64,000 bases of DNA from Euglena gracilis (GCA_039621445.1 CP154956.1:63876257-63940256); one strand, 5' to 3'. Counted from the first letter of the stretch, positions 32,553-45,765 are shown. Notes: a model not told the origin generated them from the sequence alone. Numbers and translations: made by a program.

Positions 32553-32979
32553 ACCAAGGTTTCTTTCAGTTCATTGGCAGTTCATTGTCAACACATCCAC
32601 AACCCCCTGTTCTTCCTGTCACTCCCTTCCAGAAAAATGCCCACACCCTGCAGAATTTTTTTTTAAAAAAATCCTCTCAATTCTCCTTCCATGGTGAATG
32701 ACAAAAAAAAGGCTAGGGTCAGGGTTAGGGTTCACCACACATGGTCAGGGTGAGGTTGAAAAAAAAGGTTAGGGTCAGGGTTAGGGTGAAGGTTAAAACG
32801 ACACAGGGTTTTCCAAAGATAAAATAGTCAGTGCAGAGTTTAAAAAGCAAATGCAGTTTGGATGATTGGTGCAGATAGCATCTATTTCATGGATGGGTTG
32901 GTGTGGGTTCCGTTGAATGGCAGGAATAATGCTTCCGTATTTCAAGCAAACTATGCACAATTTAAAGAAACCTGGCTGT

Positions 32980-34705
32980 AATGTGTTGATGACCTACTGC
33001 GAGACATCATGGGAAACGAGGACACCAGTTTGGCAGCCGTTCCATTTGGGGGCAAATTGGTGCTCCTTTCAGGAGACTTTCAACCAGGCTGAATTTCACC
33101 AATCTGGGGGGAATTCAGGCTGTTTTTGACAACTACCTCCTGTGGTACCACACGCAGGGCGCGCCGGCACTGTGAAAGCCACCCTCATGAAACACTCCCT
33201 GTGGGAACATTTCACAGTACTCAAATTGACAACCATGCCATTTTGAAATGCACATTGACCCTTTACCAAGATTGCTCAATGGCTGCACCATCAGATGTGC
33301 CGATCCCTCACAGTTTCACTTTTAAAACGTCTGAGCAATGCAAACGTCAATTTACATTCTGATACTGCGATGCGACTGAGAGTGACAGTGTGCCCATGTT
33401 AATGTCAACATCAGAATGTATTAAACACGGTAATGTGCCAATTTATGCAGACATCGGTTGAAGGCGTGTTTTCCGTCAGGTTCATTGACTTGCAATGAAA
33501 TGGCATGCATCCAACAAACATGCGTGTCCAGCGCCTGATCCATGATCCTGCTGCCCAAGAGAATGCAAGACAATTTGCTGAGTGGTTGCTTCAAATTGGA
33601 GATGGACAAATGGAGACTGTGCAGATACCCGAAAAAATGCGTGTAGTCCTGGGTTTTTCTCCTGCCCAGGTTTTGTCTGCAAGGTTAATAACAAAACTTA
33701 TAACAGCATGTCGGCAGGAAAGGTGCACGCTGTCCTTTTTCCCCACCCAGGAGGCCTTGAGAGGGGTGTGTCCAGACCCCCTTCCTACATGGGGGGAACC
33801 TGGGAAAAGCTTTGTGATGTGGATGGGCCAAAGACCACAGGCCAAATTGTTGCAAAAACCCCTGATTTTCTTTGAAAATTGTTCCCTGCACTCTTTTGAA
33901 TCGTCCAATTCTTTCCCGTTTGAAGATCACCAAATCACCAAATTTCGTTTCTCACACAATCGAAAGATGACAAATTGCAAAGAAAAACCCCAGCTGAAGA
34001 TTTTACCGACCATTTGCAGCTCATTCGATATGTGTTTCCATCTTTGGAGACTGGCGCTTTTGATGGCAGCAGTCAGTGCTTCACAAGAAACATGTCTTTC
34101 TGCACACATCTATAAAAAAAATGAACATGCATTTCTTCCCTTATGAAGCTCTGCCCAAAATGCATGTATTCTGACAACGCTGAACAAATACGTGGACGAT
34201 ATGAACACATCCATTCTCCACCTACATGAAGGACAGGAGTACGAGTACCTGAGCGCTTATCCTGCCATTTCTTATTCTGCATCAGCCCTGAATTCCCGGG
34301 GGGATACGGGGGTATTCTATTAGTGATTTTTCCCACAAAACCATGACAATCAGCCTGTTTCGTCTGTGGCATTACTCTGGACAAGGACGACTGGCAGGTA
34401 TGTGTAAATAGAACCCCATAAGAAAAGCAATGATGATGTCTGGCTGTAGCCATTAACACTGTCGTAGATGGGACTGGCTCATATTTTTGAGAAATGGTAT
34501 GCTGCTGACTATTTTGGACCTGAGGCTGCTGAGATGGAAATGCAATTTCCCATTGAAGTCCTCAACACCCTGCTGACCTCAGGCCTACCCCCTCATCGTT
34601 TGGTTTTGAAGCAAGGCGCCCCCGTCGTGTTCTTGCGCAACCTGAACCGTCGCCAAGGGTTGATGAATGGAACCCGTGGAGTGGTTGTGGAATGTCGAAG
34701 GAACA
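32980..34705 (+). CDS. RepHel copy B: helicase motif III to domain 2
   Basis: Exons 32980-33081, 33128-33230, 33513-33645, 33999-34070, 34159-34254 and 34507 to about 34705. Reads VDDLLRDIMG, GDFRQLPPVVPHAGRAG, LTTNMRVQRLIHDPAAQ, ILTTLNKYVDDMN, FPIEVLNTLLTSGLPPHRL and GAPVVFLRNLNRRQGLMNGT. Confidence 0.85.
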
Positions 34706-34787
34706 GTTCCTTCTCATTCCTGGGGAGGGTTCGCAACTCTGCCAAAACAGGTTTCTGGGCCAAAAACCAGATAATCACTCTGAAAAA

Positions 34788-35091
34788 CAGGGCGGTCCTT
34801 AAGCAAAAAAAAAAAAATCCCGTCCCGGCACAGCCGGGTAAATTTTTTTGAAAATCCATGACCGAAAAGTGGCCGTATTTTGCCCGAAACGGGTCGACTT
34901 CGGGAAAAAAAGTGATTCCTGGCACTTTTGGAACATCGCCCATCCGCCCATAGCATCAAAAAATGCGTTTTTCGACTTTTTGGTTTTCGACCCCCGTTCA
35001 AGTCCCGGTCGATCCTTGGTCGGGGGGGCGGTCCTTAAGGGGCGGTCCTTAACGAAAAAAAAAAACTTCCCGTCCCTTATGGACCGCCCTG
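34788..35091. mobile_element. MITE, family 2, copy B (nested)
   Basis: Same insertion as at 6660, with CTGAAAAA on both sides. Confidence 0.85.
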
Positions 35092-35273
35092 CTGAAAAAA
35101 CCAGTCACCCATCTGGGGAGGGGTCGGCCAGTGACCAAATAATTGTACGCTCCCAATTCAGATGTTGGTGACAATGTTGGTGAAAATGCAATTTCTTTCA
35201 TAATATCTTTTCTCCTCAGCTGAAAGATCGCATACGTGTTCAACTGATATTTATTCCGCACACCACTGTTCCC

Positions 35274-37049
35274 TCCCACTGCTACGCAAAATGCCTACGT
35301 GTTAGGCTCACATCTGGAAGCCACTGTGGTGAGATTGTTGCAGTGCCCCGAATCAATCTCACCCCTGGGAGTGATATTGATGGAAATGCACAGGGGATTT
35401 CTTGGTCCATCGTGTTTCTACCAGTCGAGCTCAGTCCAACTGACACCAATTCACACTCCCCAAAACACCCAGAATGGCTGCACTTGGCTGCCAAGCTGCC
35501 CCCCCAAAAAACCGACATGCGGCACAAAAAAAGAACTTCACCCACTATCCCCTCCAATTCAGAAAAAATCCCCTGCTGCTGTCCCTTTCATTCGTCGTCA
35601 CCCACACCGTTTTTCATATGTCGTTTTCATCACCTTTACAACTAAACCCTCCTCCCAAATAATCCCCCCCCCTTGGGGTCCAACTTTGGCGACCGAGTAA
35701 ATACCCCCCCCATCTCGCACCGACGACCCGGATTTTGACCTTAAAATGTTGATAAAAAATCACAATATCTGGCAACAAATTACGAAAAAAAATCGACATT
35801 TCGGGCTCATCTGGTATTTCGAAGTTGCCAAATTTCATGAGAAAGTACAAAAATGACTCCAAGGGGGGTTTGGGTGTTATTTTGGACCCCACGAAGTTTG
35901 AAATTTAACAAAATTTTGGGGTGATGTTTCTTCCCCCCAACCCCCCCTCCTGGGGCGGGGCTTCACGCGAAATAAAAAAATACCCCCGGGGGGGCATTAT
36001 TTGGGAGGGGGGTTTAGCATTTTACATCATTAATTCTGACATTATTCCTTTCATTCGACTTTTCCATTGCACGGTTCATTTCTGAAGCCCCCATGTTCAC
36101 AGTTTGAATGACGGCGTGCCCCTAATATCCAATTCGTCTGGCGTATTGCATGACCATAAACAAATCACAAGGCCAGGCCAGAGTGTTCATTGGTGTCTTT
36201 TGGCGTTCATAAAAAATCTACAAATAAGCCTCCGCAGAAATTCAAGCGATTTTTGAACCTTGCATGTGTACACTCATGTGAGACCTTCACCTTTCCTGTG
36301 AAAAACGCCTTTTTTCGCAAAAAACATTTAGACATAACTGGAGCACGGGGGGGGGGGGGGTTGGGGTGATGGTGAAGATACACCTTCAAAAAAAAAAACT
36401 GTTTCTAATGTTTCCTCCACTTCTGTGCGCCCTGCAGCTGACCTTTGATCGTGTTGGCGTGTGGTTACCAGCCCCAGTTTTCAGCCACGGCCAACTTTAT
36501 GTTGCATGTTCACGAGTTGGTGACGGCAACAAACTGTGGATTGCTGCTGCAAACCTCTCTCAATTCCACTGTCACAGCTGTGCTTTTTTCAACTACTTTT
36601 TGCAGCCGCCGACTCACAGGACCCCCTGTGGGGGGGGTCCTGATGGCCGGCTGCAAAAAAAAAAAACGTCCCCAAGCAGGCAGAGGATCCAGCGCAGGGG
36701 GGGGGGGACATGGCATTTACTGCAAAGCCAGCCTGGAAACAGCTGGCAAAAAAAAGCAGCCTCACCCCAGGGGTCTTTTGCCTTGAAAAAGAAAACATAA
36801 ATTCTCTCAATGACCCAAACCCCCACCCATTTTTCAAAAACTGTCCATTTGCCAGGCCACACTGACCTACCCCTCTGGGAGGAGGCCAATGCCCCCCCAG
36901 CCCACCCAGCCACTCTTAAACCCCCTACCCCAGGGGTTGCAAATCATTTGATACAACCAACAGTGGATTTGTGGACTTAACTGACTGCTGGAGCCTCAAA
37001 CGCAGCCCAAGGAGTGAAGAATATCGTATGGACAGAACTGCTCGCGTGA
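35274..37049 (+). CDS. RepHel copy B: helicase motifs V-VI and C-terminus
   Basis: Exons about 35274-35387, 35581-35599, 36124-36175, 36431-36569 and 36996-37049. Reads LTSGSHCGEIVAVPRI, VPFIRRQYPIRLAYCMTINK, DRVGVWLPAPVFSHGQLYVA and GVKNIVWTELLA, stop at 37047-37049. Confidence 0.85.
35642..36017. mobile_element. Inverted-repeat element inside a RepHel intron, copy B
   Basis: Same as at 7514. Confidence 0.65.
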
Positions 37050-38576
37050 GATGCCACATCCGCACTGACACGTTTGTTCACCTTACTCGCACCCTCACCC
37101 TCGCATTGACATGCGCTCACTCCAACTGTGTTTGCTTCCTTGACCCTCATCATTGGAACCAGAAAACCGTTTCCCTTCAACTTTTGCCCAGACATCCTTT
37201 GCGTGTTATTGTGACCTCCCTTCCATTGGGCCACCCTTTGGACAGCCTGAACTCCATTCTGTTCAATTAGGAGGAGAGTTGCCTATAATTGGTCACCCAA
37301 GGCCTGCCCTTCACAGTCAGCAACCTCCAAAAACCCCCATCATAAGCCATTTTCCTTTCAAATGAGTGCCCCCCCCCCTTAATTGGCAACCTGGACGCTA
37401 GCTAATTGGGGGGGGGGGCAGGGGTTTTTCGGCAGCCCCCCCCCCCGAAAAGTTGGGCAACAATGCGTACTTTTTTTAGGGCAGCCCTCCTGAAAATTTT
37501 GCACCACAATCTGTATTTTTTTCCCTATTCTGCCCCCCCCCCCAGATTGGTATAATTCACAATTTGTGCATTTTTTTCAGTACCCCCCCCTGAATATTTG
37601 GAACCACCCCTTTTTTGAACCCCCCTGAAGATCCAGAACCCCCCTTCCGTCCAGGGGCGAGTGAAAATTCAGTCCAGGGGCAGGCTTCTTTTTAAGACCC
37701 CCGGGGGGGGGGGGGGGGGGGACCCCCCCCCGCACCCCCGGGGGGGGGCGGGCGGCCCCCCCCGGGGGGGGGGGGGGGGGGCGGGGACCCCCCCCAAAAT
37801 CGGGCCCGCTAAAGGCAATTTTCAAAAAGGTATACCCAAGGTATACCCAGCGCCTCCGGCGCGGGACCCCCCCCCCCCCCGGGGGGGGCCGGCCCGGACC
37901 CACCCCCCCCCCCCCCCTCCCCCCCCGGGGGGGGGGGGTCTGCTGACTTAAAAAGAAGCCTGTCCAGGGGGGGGGGGAGGCCCCCCAAAATTATCCCCCA
38001 CCACAGAGTGGCCATTTTGGGATCCCACGGTGCCTGGAGGGTGTCTGCGGGGGTGATACATTGCCCATTTCATTTTCCTTTGCAGGTTGCAGAAAATATT
38101 ACTCATTTCCTTCTTTACAAAAAAGCAGGAAAAAACAAAACATACCTCTTCGGATTGCCACATCATGTGGTAGATCACCAATGTGACACCCAATTGGAGT
38201 AGCCAATGTTGCGTACAATCAATGTGCCACCACATTCTTTCAATGCCAGGGTGGTAGAAGAGAATACAGACCTGTTTCGAAGAAATTTGACAGAAATTTG
38301 CTGCTCCTCTCAAGAGAATGTTTCCACTGGCCTGGTTTAGTCCCTTTCCTCCATTCCGCAGACTGCCCCCAATGGCCTCTGCATCATCAGCCCAACTGAG
38401 AACCAGGGAGTCCAAATACGCGAGATTTCTGTTTGTTGGTTTACCTGCGCTTAATTTAGCATTTTTTGATGGCGCCAAAATAATTTTTCATCATGTAAGA
38501 AACAAGACAAGAAGAAGAAACATTGTCCATCTTCAGAATAATGCCAAATTTTCAAATCACAAATTAACTCATTCAT
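37050..38576 (+). other. Non-coding stretch after RepHel in copy B
   Basis: Equivalent of 8919-10450. Carries the MITE at 37681-37962 and C/G homopolymer runs; it has one fewer GGTATACCCAA repeat than copy A. No gene seen. Confidence 0.5.
37681..37962. mobile_element. MITE, family 3, copy B
   Basis: Same insertion, duplication TCCAGGGG at 37673-37680 and 37963-37970; 282 bp, shorter by one 11-bp unit and run-length changes. Confidence 0.85.
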
Positions 38577-39605
38577 TTGGATGCCCTGTGTTTGACTCCC
38601 CCTCGTGCATTGAAGAGGGCAAGCATTGAATCTGATTTCGGCACCCCTCCACCGAAGCACATGAAATTTTCCGGGATTGGTGACAGAATCACTGCAGAGG
38701 AGCAACATCAGATTTTGATTGACCGGTTTCGGAAGAACGAGATCAATGTTGAACAGGCTGTTTTCAGTTGCACCTCAATGGGGGGGGGGGGTCGTCGAGC
38801 CACTCATTTTCAGTTGCAGGAAGGGAGGGGGATTCATCCACCCATTTTCCCAAAAGAAAAATCAGTCACTGGGGGGGAGCAGAAACTGCGACTTCATAAA
38901 TACACCACGTGGAACCACAAAATGAAATTATGAAAATTTCAGACGTGAGGAGAAAACAGGGGCAACCAGCACTTGATTCTAGCCAGCTGGAAAATCCTCC
39001 ACAGAATGGAGCCTGCATTGACAGCCGGGTGGGCAAATGTGAGAAGTGCAATTCTGATTTGATTGTTCGAAGGTCAAGCTCAGAAAAAAACCCCGGGCGA
39101 GTTTACATCGCCTGCGAATCCAAATCCATGCAAAAACATGGCTCCTTTCTCTGGATCACAAAGCTGGAAGAAGATGGAGAAAATGGGGAAGGTGATGAAA
39201 GGAGACCCTCAACACAAAGGATTTGGCACAGCTACTCTGAAGGTTCCCCCCCCTTCTGCCTTTTAATTATCCATTGCATTTTGTTCAGAAGCAGACAAGT
39301 TTGTACTGATTGTACACCCAAGGACAAAAGTCACTCTCACCTCACCGTCAACTGTCCTCCTCCAAAACGACCCCATGGACAAACCACCCTGTGTGGCTGG
39401 CCCATTCATTGTTGATGACTTCTGTTTTCAAGGGGGTCAGGGTGTGGTACAGCTCACGAAAGATGTGAATGCGGAGGAGGTCACCTCTGAGGTAATTTTT
39501 CAACCCCTCCCCTCGAACTTGCTCGTTTCTCTTTTCCAGGACTGGAATGGGTACAAAATTCTGCACATGCCGTACGCACGAGCCTTTGTGCAGCTCCAAT
39601 TTTAA
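38577..39605 (+). CDS. Cargo gene with GRF-type zinc finger, copy B
   Basis: Same three pieces as in copy A, at about 38577-38766, 38943-39246 and 39302-39605 (GT-AG intron 39492-39539). GRF finger CEKCNSDLIVRR and NPGRVYIAC are unchanged. The frame is conserved in both copies. Confidence 0.5.
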
Positions 39606-39977
39606 GCCCCAACTCTGCAGACTGCCGCTCTGCTCAAATGCCACAGGCTCCACTGATACGTGGTGCCCATTGTTGTGTTTTCTCACCGTATTCCCGTGAC
39701 TTGGTTCCATACAAGGCGTTGCGTTTTGGACCCCCCCCCCAGGGTCGAACCGGAAAGGGGCCTCACCCACCCACACAGGGTTCCAAACCCAATGTCAAAC
39801 CAGGTATCAAAAAAACCGCAAAAATGCAACAGAACACACATGTGACGCCACATTTTCCTGGGCCAATCCTTTTCAAACCAATATTTGTCCATTTTTGCCC
39901 TTTTTTTATATTTTATTTTTAACCCCAAGCAAAAAAAAATTGTTTTCCCATCCAGCTGCCTTTTTTCGGATGCAAAT

Positions 39978-40220
39978 CAGGGGTTTTTTTTTTAAAGACC
40001 GGGGGGGAGGAGGGGGTCCCGGGGGACCCACAAAAAATGGCCGAAAAATCGCGAAAAGTGCTAAAAATAGCATTTTTTTCGGCGCCGCAGGCGCCAAAAA
40101 GTATATCCCACCCCCCTCCGGGGGACCCCCTCTAAGGGGGGGGGAGGGGGTCTGGCGGACCCACCCACCCTACTCCTCCCCTTTCCCCCCCCCGGGGGTC
40201 CAAACTGAAAAAAATCCCTC
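39978..40220. mobile_element. MITE, family 4, copy B
   Basis: Same insertion, ATGCAAAT at 39970-39977 and 40221-40228. Confidence 0.8.
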
Positions 40221-41769
40221 ATGCAAATACACAAAAATGGTGGGGGGGTGAAGGGTCCAGGGCTTCGAAAAAGGCTGCTGTTGGGGAAAAAGTTGCACTC
40301 AGGATGCCCCCGCCCCTGGGGTGAGGTGAAATTTCCTTTGCAACGCTCTGGCTCCGTGACGCACAACACTGTCCCCTTGCAGTGTCCGTCAGGGATTTCT
40401 GAAACTTTTCGTGTATTTCCACAGTCAATTGTCCCCCCCTCCCTGGCCATTTTTACAGCCAACAATTGGTAAAATGCGACCTGTCTGATTGTGGAAGTTT
40501 TGGGCCCAAGTCGCTCTCACGCATCATGAATCAAATCCACTTTTGCCCATTCCTGGCCGACCCCCCCCCCGGGGGGGAGGGGGTCCGGGCCAAAAACCAG
40601 TCAGTCACTCTGAAAAAACCAGTCACCCACCCCGGGGGGGGGGTCGGTCAGTGCTTAAGCAATCGCCTGGTTCACACCAACCATGGAGGGAATGGAGACA
40701 ACAACTGCTTCATGCCTCTGTCGGTCAGGAAATCCCTGGTTTTGATGGTCCTACCCACAGGCCATTTGAGTGTGCCACCTGAACCAACAACAAACTTTGA
40801 CTCCCATCTCGCTTCCCTACATCTTTTGCTCGCTGCTCCATTCCAACAGATTGCGGTTTTTCTCAAGGTCTCCCCCAGGGGGGCTGCAAGTCGGCTGGGA
40901 ACCAACCCAAGTGGCTGTTCGTCCACGGGTGGGGGAGGTGGCTGGCTGGAACCTGGACCTGCCGGGTACTCAAAGATTGCCCCCAAAGACCCAAATCCGG
41001 CTGGGTTGGGAGAGGGGGGGGAACGTAATGTCTGATGATGGGATGAGGTGGACATCCCCCAATCGTGCGCATGAGGAGACCCTCCTCCAACCCGTTCACC
41101 ATACTTTTGTCAATGTTTTTCTTCAGCCTTGCCCTGTGATCAAAGCAGTTTTTTTTTGGGAAAAAAACAATTGAAACTGGTGGGAATCTCCCAAAATTCC
41201 ATTTGCAAAACCAGCAGGAGCATGTGATGCACTCCTCAGGTTCACCATCACACCCTCCAAGCCAGTCCAAAGCATGCCGATAAAATGAGCTCATGCCTGC
41301 TGGCCATACAATTTTTTACCGACCCCCAGGGGGGGAGGGGATCACTCGAAAAACCAGTTAGTTCTTCGAAAACTCTTTGAAAAACCAGTTAGTCACTTTT
41401 TTTTTTTTGGGAAACCAGTCAGTCACTGCCCCCCCCCCATCAGGGGTTGGCCACTCAGGAATCCAAAGGAAATTTGACCAAAAACATGAACAAAGGCCTA
41501 AAATTTTTTCCGGCGCCTTCTGCGCCAGACCACTTTTGTGGTTTTTTGCCGACCCCCCCCCTGGGGGGGCAAAACCAGTCAGTCACTCTGAAAAAACCAG
41601 TCACCCACCCCCCGGGGGGGGTCGGCCAGTGCTTAAGTGATTGTATCGTGCAGGCCCTTGATTTGTCGGCAAATCATTTCCAATTCATTGCTTACAACCT
41701 CTGTGTGAAACAATTTCAGTTTCAGCACAGGTGCAATGGCCGACGAGAAGTACAGGGTTCCAGAGAGTT

Positions 41770-42686
41770 GCATTTCCAGTTTGTGGTTTTGGGTGGGTGT
41801 CGTGTTTGGGTCAAATTTGGGAGGGGGTTGTGGGGGGTGTGTGTGTTTGGCTGTGGTACTTTGTAAGGGGGGGTGGGGGAGGGGGGGGGGGGGGGGGGGG
41901 GGGGGGTGGTGGGAGGTGGTGTGAGGGGGGGGGGGGGGGGGGGGGGGGGTGGGGGTGTGTTTTTTCATCGGGTGGTAAATGGGGCGGGGGTGTGTTTGTT
42001 TTTTGGGGGTGGGGTGTTGGAGGGGGGGGGGTGTCAAGGGGTTTGGTTGGAGGGGGGGGGGGGGTTTGGGGGGGGGGATTGGGGGTGGGTGGAAAGGGGG
42101 GTAAATGGGGGGGGTGGGGGGGGGGTGGGGGGGTGGGGGGGGCGGTGGTGGGGTTAAAAAAAAAAAGTGGGGGTTTGGTGGGGGTGGGGGTTTTGGGGGG
42201 GGGGGGGTGGGCGGGAGGGGGGGCTAGGGGGGGGGGGGTGGGGGGGGGGGGGGTGGGTGGGGGGGGGGGTGGGGGGGGGGGGGGGGGGGGGGGGTGGGGG
42301 GTGGGGGGGTGGGGGGGGGGGGGGTTGTGGGGGGGGGGGGGGGGGTTGGGGGGGGTGGTGTGGGGGGGGGTGGGGGGGGGGGTGGGGTGGTGGGGGGGGT
42401 GGTGGGGGGGTGTGGGGGGGTGTGGGGGGTGGTGGGGGGGGGGGGGGGGGGTGGGGGGGTGGGTGGGGGGGGGGGGGGGTGGGGGGGGGGGGGTGGGGGG
42501 GGTGGTTTTGGGGGTGGGGGGGGGGGTGGGGGGGGTTGGGGGGGGTGCGGTGGGTGGGGGGGGGGGGTGGGGTGGGGTGGGGGGGGTGGTTGGGGGGGGG
42601 GGGGGGGGGTGGGGGGGGGGGGGGGTGGTTTTGTGGTGGGGGGGGGTGGGGGGGGGGGGGGGTGGGTGGGGGGTGCGGTGGGGGGT

Positions 42687-42728
<42 letters not shown>

Positions 42729-42765
42729 GGGGGGGGGGGAGGGGGGGGGGGGGGGTGGGGGGGGT

Positions 42766-42798
<33 letters not shown>

Positions 42799-43512
42799 GG
42801 GGGGGGGGGGTTGGAAATTTTGGCTGTGTGGGGTTTGTTAATCTGTGTGACGTGGGTAAGTTCGGGGGCGTAACGTGGGTTTAGGGGGGGTTTGCCAACG
42901 TGGGTGTCGTGTTTTTTTGGGGTTATTTATTGCTTCGGGTGATGGGGTTTAGAATTTTGGGGGGGGTGTATTTCTTTTGCGTATTGGTAGTGTGTGTTGT
43001 GTGTGTTGAAGGGTGTTTCTTGTGGGTTATGTGTTTGTTGGGTGTTGGTTGTTCGGGGGGGGGGTTAATTGTTCGATTCCGGGAGTGTTCTTTGTCCGGT
43101 GTTTGTCCAGGTGGTTGTTGGTGTGTGGGGTGGGGTTGTGGGGGGGGGGGTAGGGTTTTTGCTTTGTTTTGTTTTTGGGGAGTGTGTGAATGGCTGGAGT
43201 GAAGTGGGTGTTCTGTTCGTTTTGTTTGTTGTTGTGGGCATTGTGGTGCTGGGGGCGTCAGTGGGTGTGCATCAGTTTTGTGTTGAAAAAAAAGCATGAT
43301 GTTGTGGGGTCATGTTTGAAAGGTTGGAAGGTTGTTGTTTGGCGTTTCAGTTTGCATCTGGGGGGGGTGGAGGTTGTGTTGGGGTTGGGGGGGGGTTTGG
43401 TGGTGGGTTGGGACTTGTGGTTGGTTTTGTGTGTTCTGGGTGAGTTTGGTTTGGGGGTTGCTTTGGTGGGTTGGGTTGTGCTTTTTTGATAAGTTCATGA
43501 AAACACTCTTCA
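41770..43512. repeat. G-rich insertion specific to copy B
   Basis: Replaces about 55 bp of copy A (near 13645-13700). 41866-42812 is almost only G with single Ts. The rest is G/T-rich and includes GTTTGGCGTTTCAGTTTGCA and GATAAGTTCATGAA, phrases from the 5' units of copy C, so it seems to derive from the element's 5' region. Long Gly/Trp/Val frames here are not genes. Assembly of this stretch may be unreliable. Confidence 0.75.
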
Positions 43513-44952
43513 ACACCCTGTTGCAGATGATGACCACTGTCCACCATGCCACAACCACAATCGTGTCATCCACCACACCATGTACACCCCTTCGGACGCC
43601 TTCATCGTTGAGAGGTGTGCATCGCGAAATTTCTGAAGAATAAACTGAGCATTCTCAGCTGAATGTTCCCCCCCACCCAACCACGCTGTGGCATCAATCA
43701 AGAGGCTTTTTGTTCACTCTGACGGGGGGGGGGGAGCTCAGAGGCCAGAAAATTTGGGCTGGCTCCACTGTCTGACCCCACTCTCTGCCTTCAGGATCCA
43801 AGCCACGGGTCAAACTGAACCAAAAAATTGGCTGGACTCCCCTAGATTTTTTTTTAAGGCAACACTTGGGAATTTTGGCTGCCCCCCCCCCTGGGGTTTT
43901 CTTTTCACAATTACGGTTGGAAATTTTGGCTCTGGTGCGTGTTTTCAGGATGTTTTGGTTGAATCCCCCTGGGTATTTTTCAGAACCACGGCTGAGAAGC
44001 TTCGGCTGGACCCCCCTGGGTTTTTTCTGGATCATGGCAGGATATTGCAGCTAAAACCCCTGGGGTTTTCAGAATTACGGTTGCTTCAGGACCCCCCAAA
44101 GGGTCATCTAGGGGGCGGGGTCATTTAGGGGGGGGGGTGCTTTTCCCACTTGAAAAATTGCTCTGCTCTATGACCCCCCCCCCCTAGATGACCCCCATAG
44201 GGGGGTCATCTAGGGGGGGGGGGTCATTTAGAGGGGGGGGTGTTAATAAAATTGGCCAATTTGGCCAAAAACTGCCGGATTTCAGACAGCGGATTTGCAA
44301 GAGAGGGAAAATATGGGGTCCCAATTTCTTATATTGAAATAGACAAAAACAGACCAAAAAACATTCACAACCCCCTTTTACAGACAATGAGCACCATCAC
44401 CATGCACATCCATGACCGGCCTGTTCGCCTGATTCTGAGTCTTTCTGCTCCACCACAGGTGTGCATAAAACCCCACATACTGCCATCCAACCAGTGTATG
44501 CCAGTGTGTACATACCAGTGTATGCCATCCAGCCAGCGTGCCAGTTGCAATAAACAACTCGCCACAGATTGAACCCCAGTCCAATTCAAATGCAATTGAA
44601 TGAAGTCATTTCTGGAAAGAAAAAAACAAATCTACACCGTTCCCACGCCACATCCAGACAAGGCGCAAAGTGAAAAACCACTGGTTGCATAATACGTTCA
44701 ATAATTATTGTAATTAATGACAAAATGAAATGCTTACCCAATTGCAATGAATGTGGAATTCAGAAGCTGGACGGAGACGTGAAAAATTTAATTTTTCTGC
44801 TTCAAGACTTTGTTAAGACTATTATTTCAGACTGTTGTTTGAGACTATTGCAGTTTGACCATTTGTGGTTATTAAGAAACGCCATACTATGTAAAGGCGA
44901 TGCACATAACGCGAAAGCTTGCGCGGCAACAAAAAACCTTTAGGACGCTGGA

Positions 44953-44972
44953 GCCCGTGCGTCAGCACGGGC
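44953..44972 (+). terminator. Helitron 3'-terminal hairpin, copy B
   Basis: Same 8-bp stem and GTCA loop as at 15142. CTAA (44987-44990) follows 14 nt downstream, matching the canonical Helitron CTRR end except for one extra C before copy C starts. Confidence 0.8.
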
Positions 44973-45216
44973 CGGGCCCTGCTTGTCTAACTTATTACGC
45001 CCGTAACGACCGCCCCGTTCCGCGATTCCGTGCCGTAGGCCCCTACCCCAGGGTCGATAAAGCCCCTCGAAGGGAACGGACGGGATCGCCGGGTGCGCCG
45101 TCGAATTCGGCGGGGCCCCATGGACGCCGATTTTGGGGAGAGGTCTTCCTTTTTGGTTCTTCATGTTGCCAGACCGGTTGTCGGTATTCCTAATTTTGTC
45201 ATCCTCAGAACGAAAA

Positions 45217-45388
45217 ATGGCTCCGAAGGGAAGAGACGTGAAAGGAAAGTACCGGAAGGCAACCGTCAGGGATTCAGGGTTCAACTCGGACTCTGACGGC
45301 CCATATCAACCAGGTCGCCCCGGATACAGTCCATCGTTGTCACCTTCCAGTCCAGCCACCAGAGCAGCCACGCGCCGTTCTTCTTCGG
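45217..45388 (+). CDS. First exon in 5' unit 1 of copy C
   Basis: ATG opens MAPKGRDVKGKYRKATVRDS, then SPSLSPSSPATRAATRRSSS, ending at a GT donor. The conventional 45-nt intron 45389-45433 (CTTCGCAG acceptor) joins to SQEVSPSSLRCSPGLSC. A basic, SP-rich start like that of copy B but diverged. Repeated in units 2-5. Confidence 0.45.
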
Positions 45389-45391
45389 GTA

Positions 45392-45765
45392 TCTGACCTT
45401 TTTGATCGAGTGGCCTTAATTTTTCCTTCGCAGGGAGCCAGGAAGTTTCACCGTCCTCTTTGCGATGTTCACCGGGTTTGTCCTGTAGTGTTTGTTTGCT
45501 GTTTGCTGTCCTTGGAGATGCTGATATGTTGGTCAGATTGCCTGGTGAGATGTTGTGTGATTGTTTTGTTTGGGTTGATCTGACCTTTTTGATCGAGTGG
45601 CCTTAATTTTTCCTTCGCAGGGAGCCAGGAAGTTTCACCGTCCTCTTTGCGATGTTCACCGGGTTTGTCCTGTAGTGTTTGTTTGCTGTTTGCTGTCCTT
45701 GGAGATGCTGATATGTTGGTCAGATTGCCTGGTGAGATGTTGTGTGATTGTTTTGTTTGGGTTGA
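45392..45765 (+). repeat. 187-bp tandem duplication inside each 5' unit
   Basis: Two copies start at 45392 and 45579 with TCTGACCTTTTTGATCGAGT; each carries the short intron 3' part and the following exon sequence. The same pair recurs in units 2-5. Confidence 0.85.

Larger units (their letters stand above)
15181..44991 (+). mobile_element. Helitron copy B (complete, 29.8 kb)
   Basis: This copy is bounded by two equivalent junctions, CTTGTCTACC/TTATTACC on the left and CTTGTCTAAC/TTATTACG on the right, with the 3' hairpin 19 nt before the right edge. It contains the whole RepHel gene (recognisable exons about 22.3-37.05 kb, likely 5' exons from 15.42 kb) and the 3' cargo. Insertions carried: a foldback element (15820-18309), several MITEs and a G-rich block (41770-43512). 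It is much larger than most Helitrons because the gene is full of introns. A one-base deficit in a C run near 22880 shifts the Rep frame, so this copy may be inactive or the base may be a sequencing error. Confidence 0.85.

Noticed and set aside
41731-42884. Long Gly/Val/Trp ORFs
   Set aside because: Read-through of the G-rich tract; pure low complexity.
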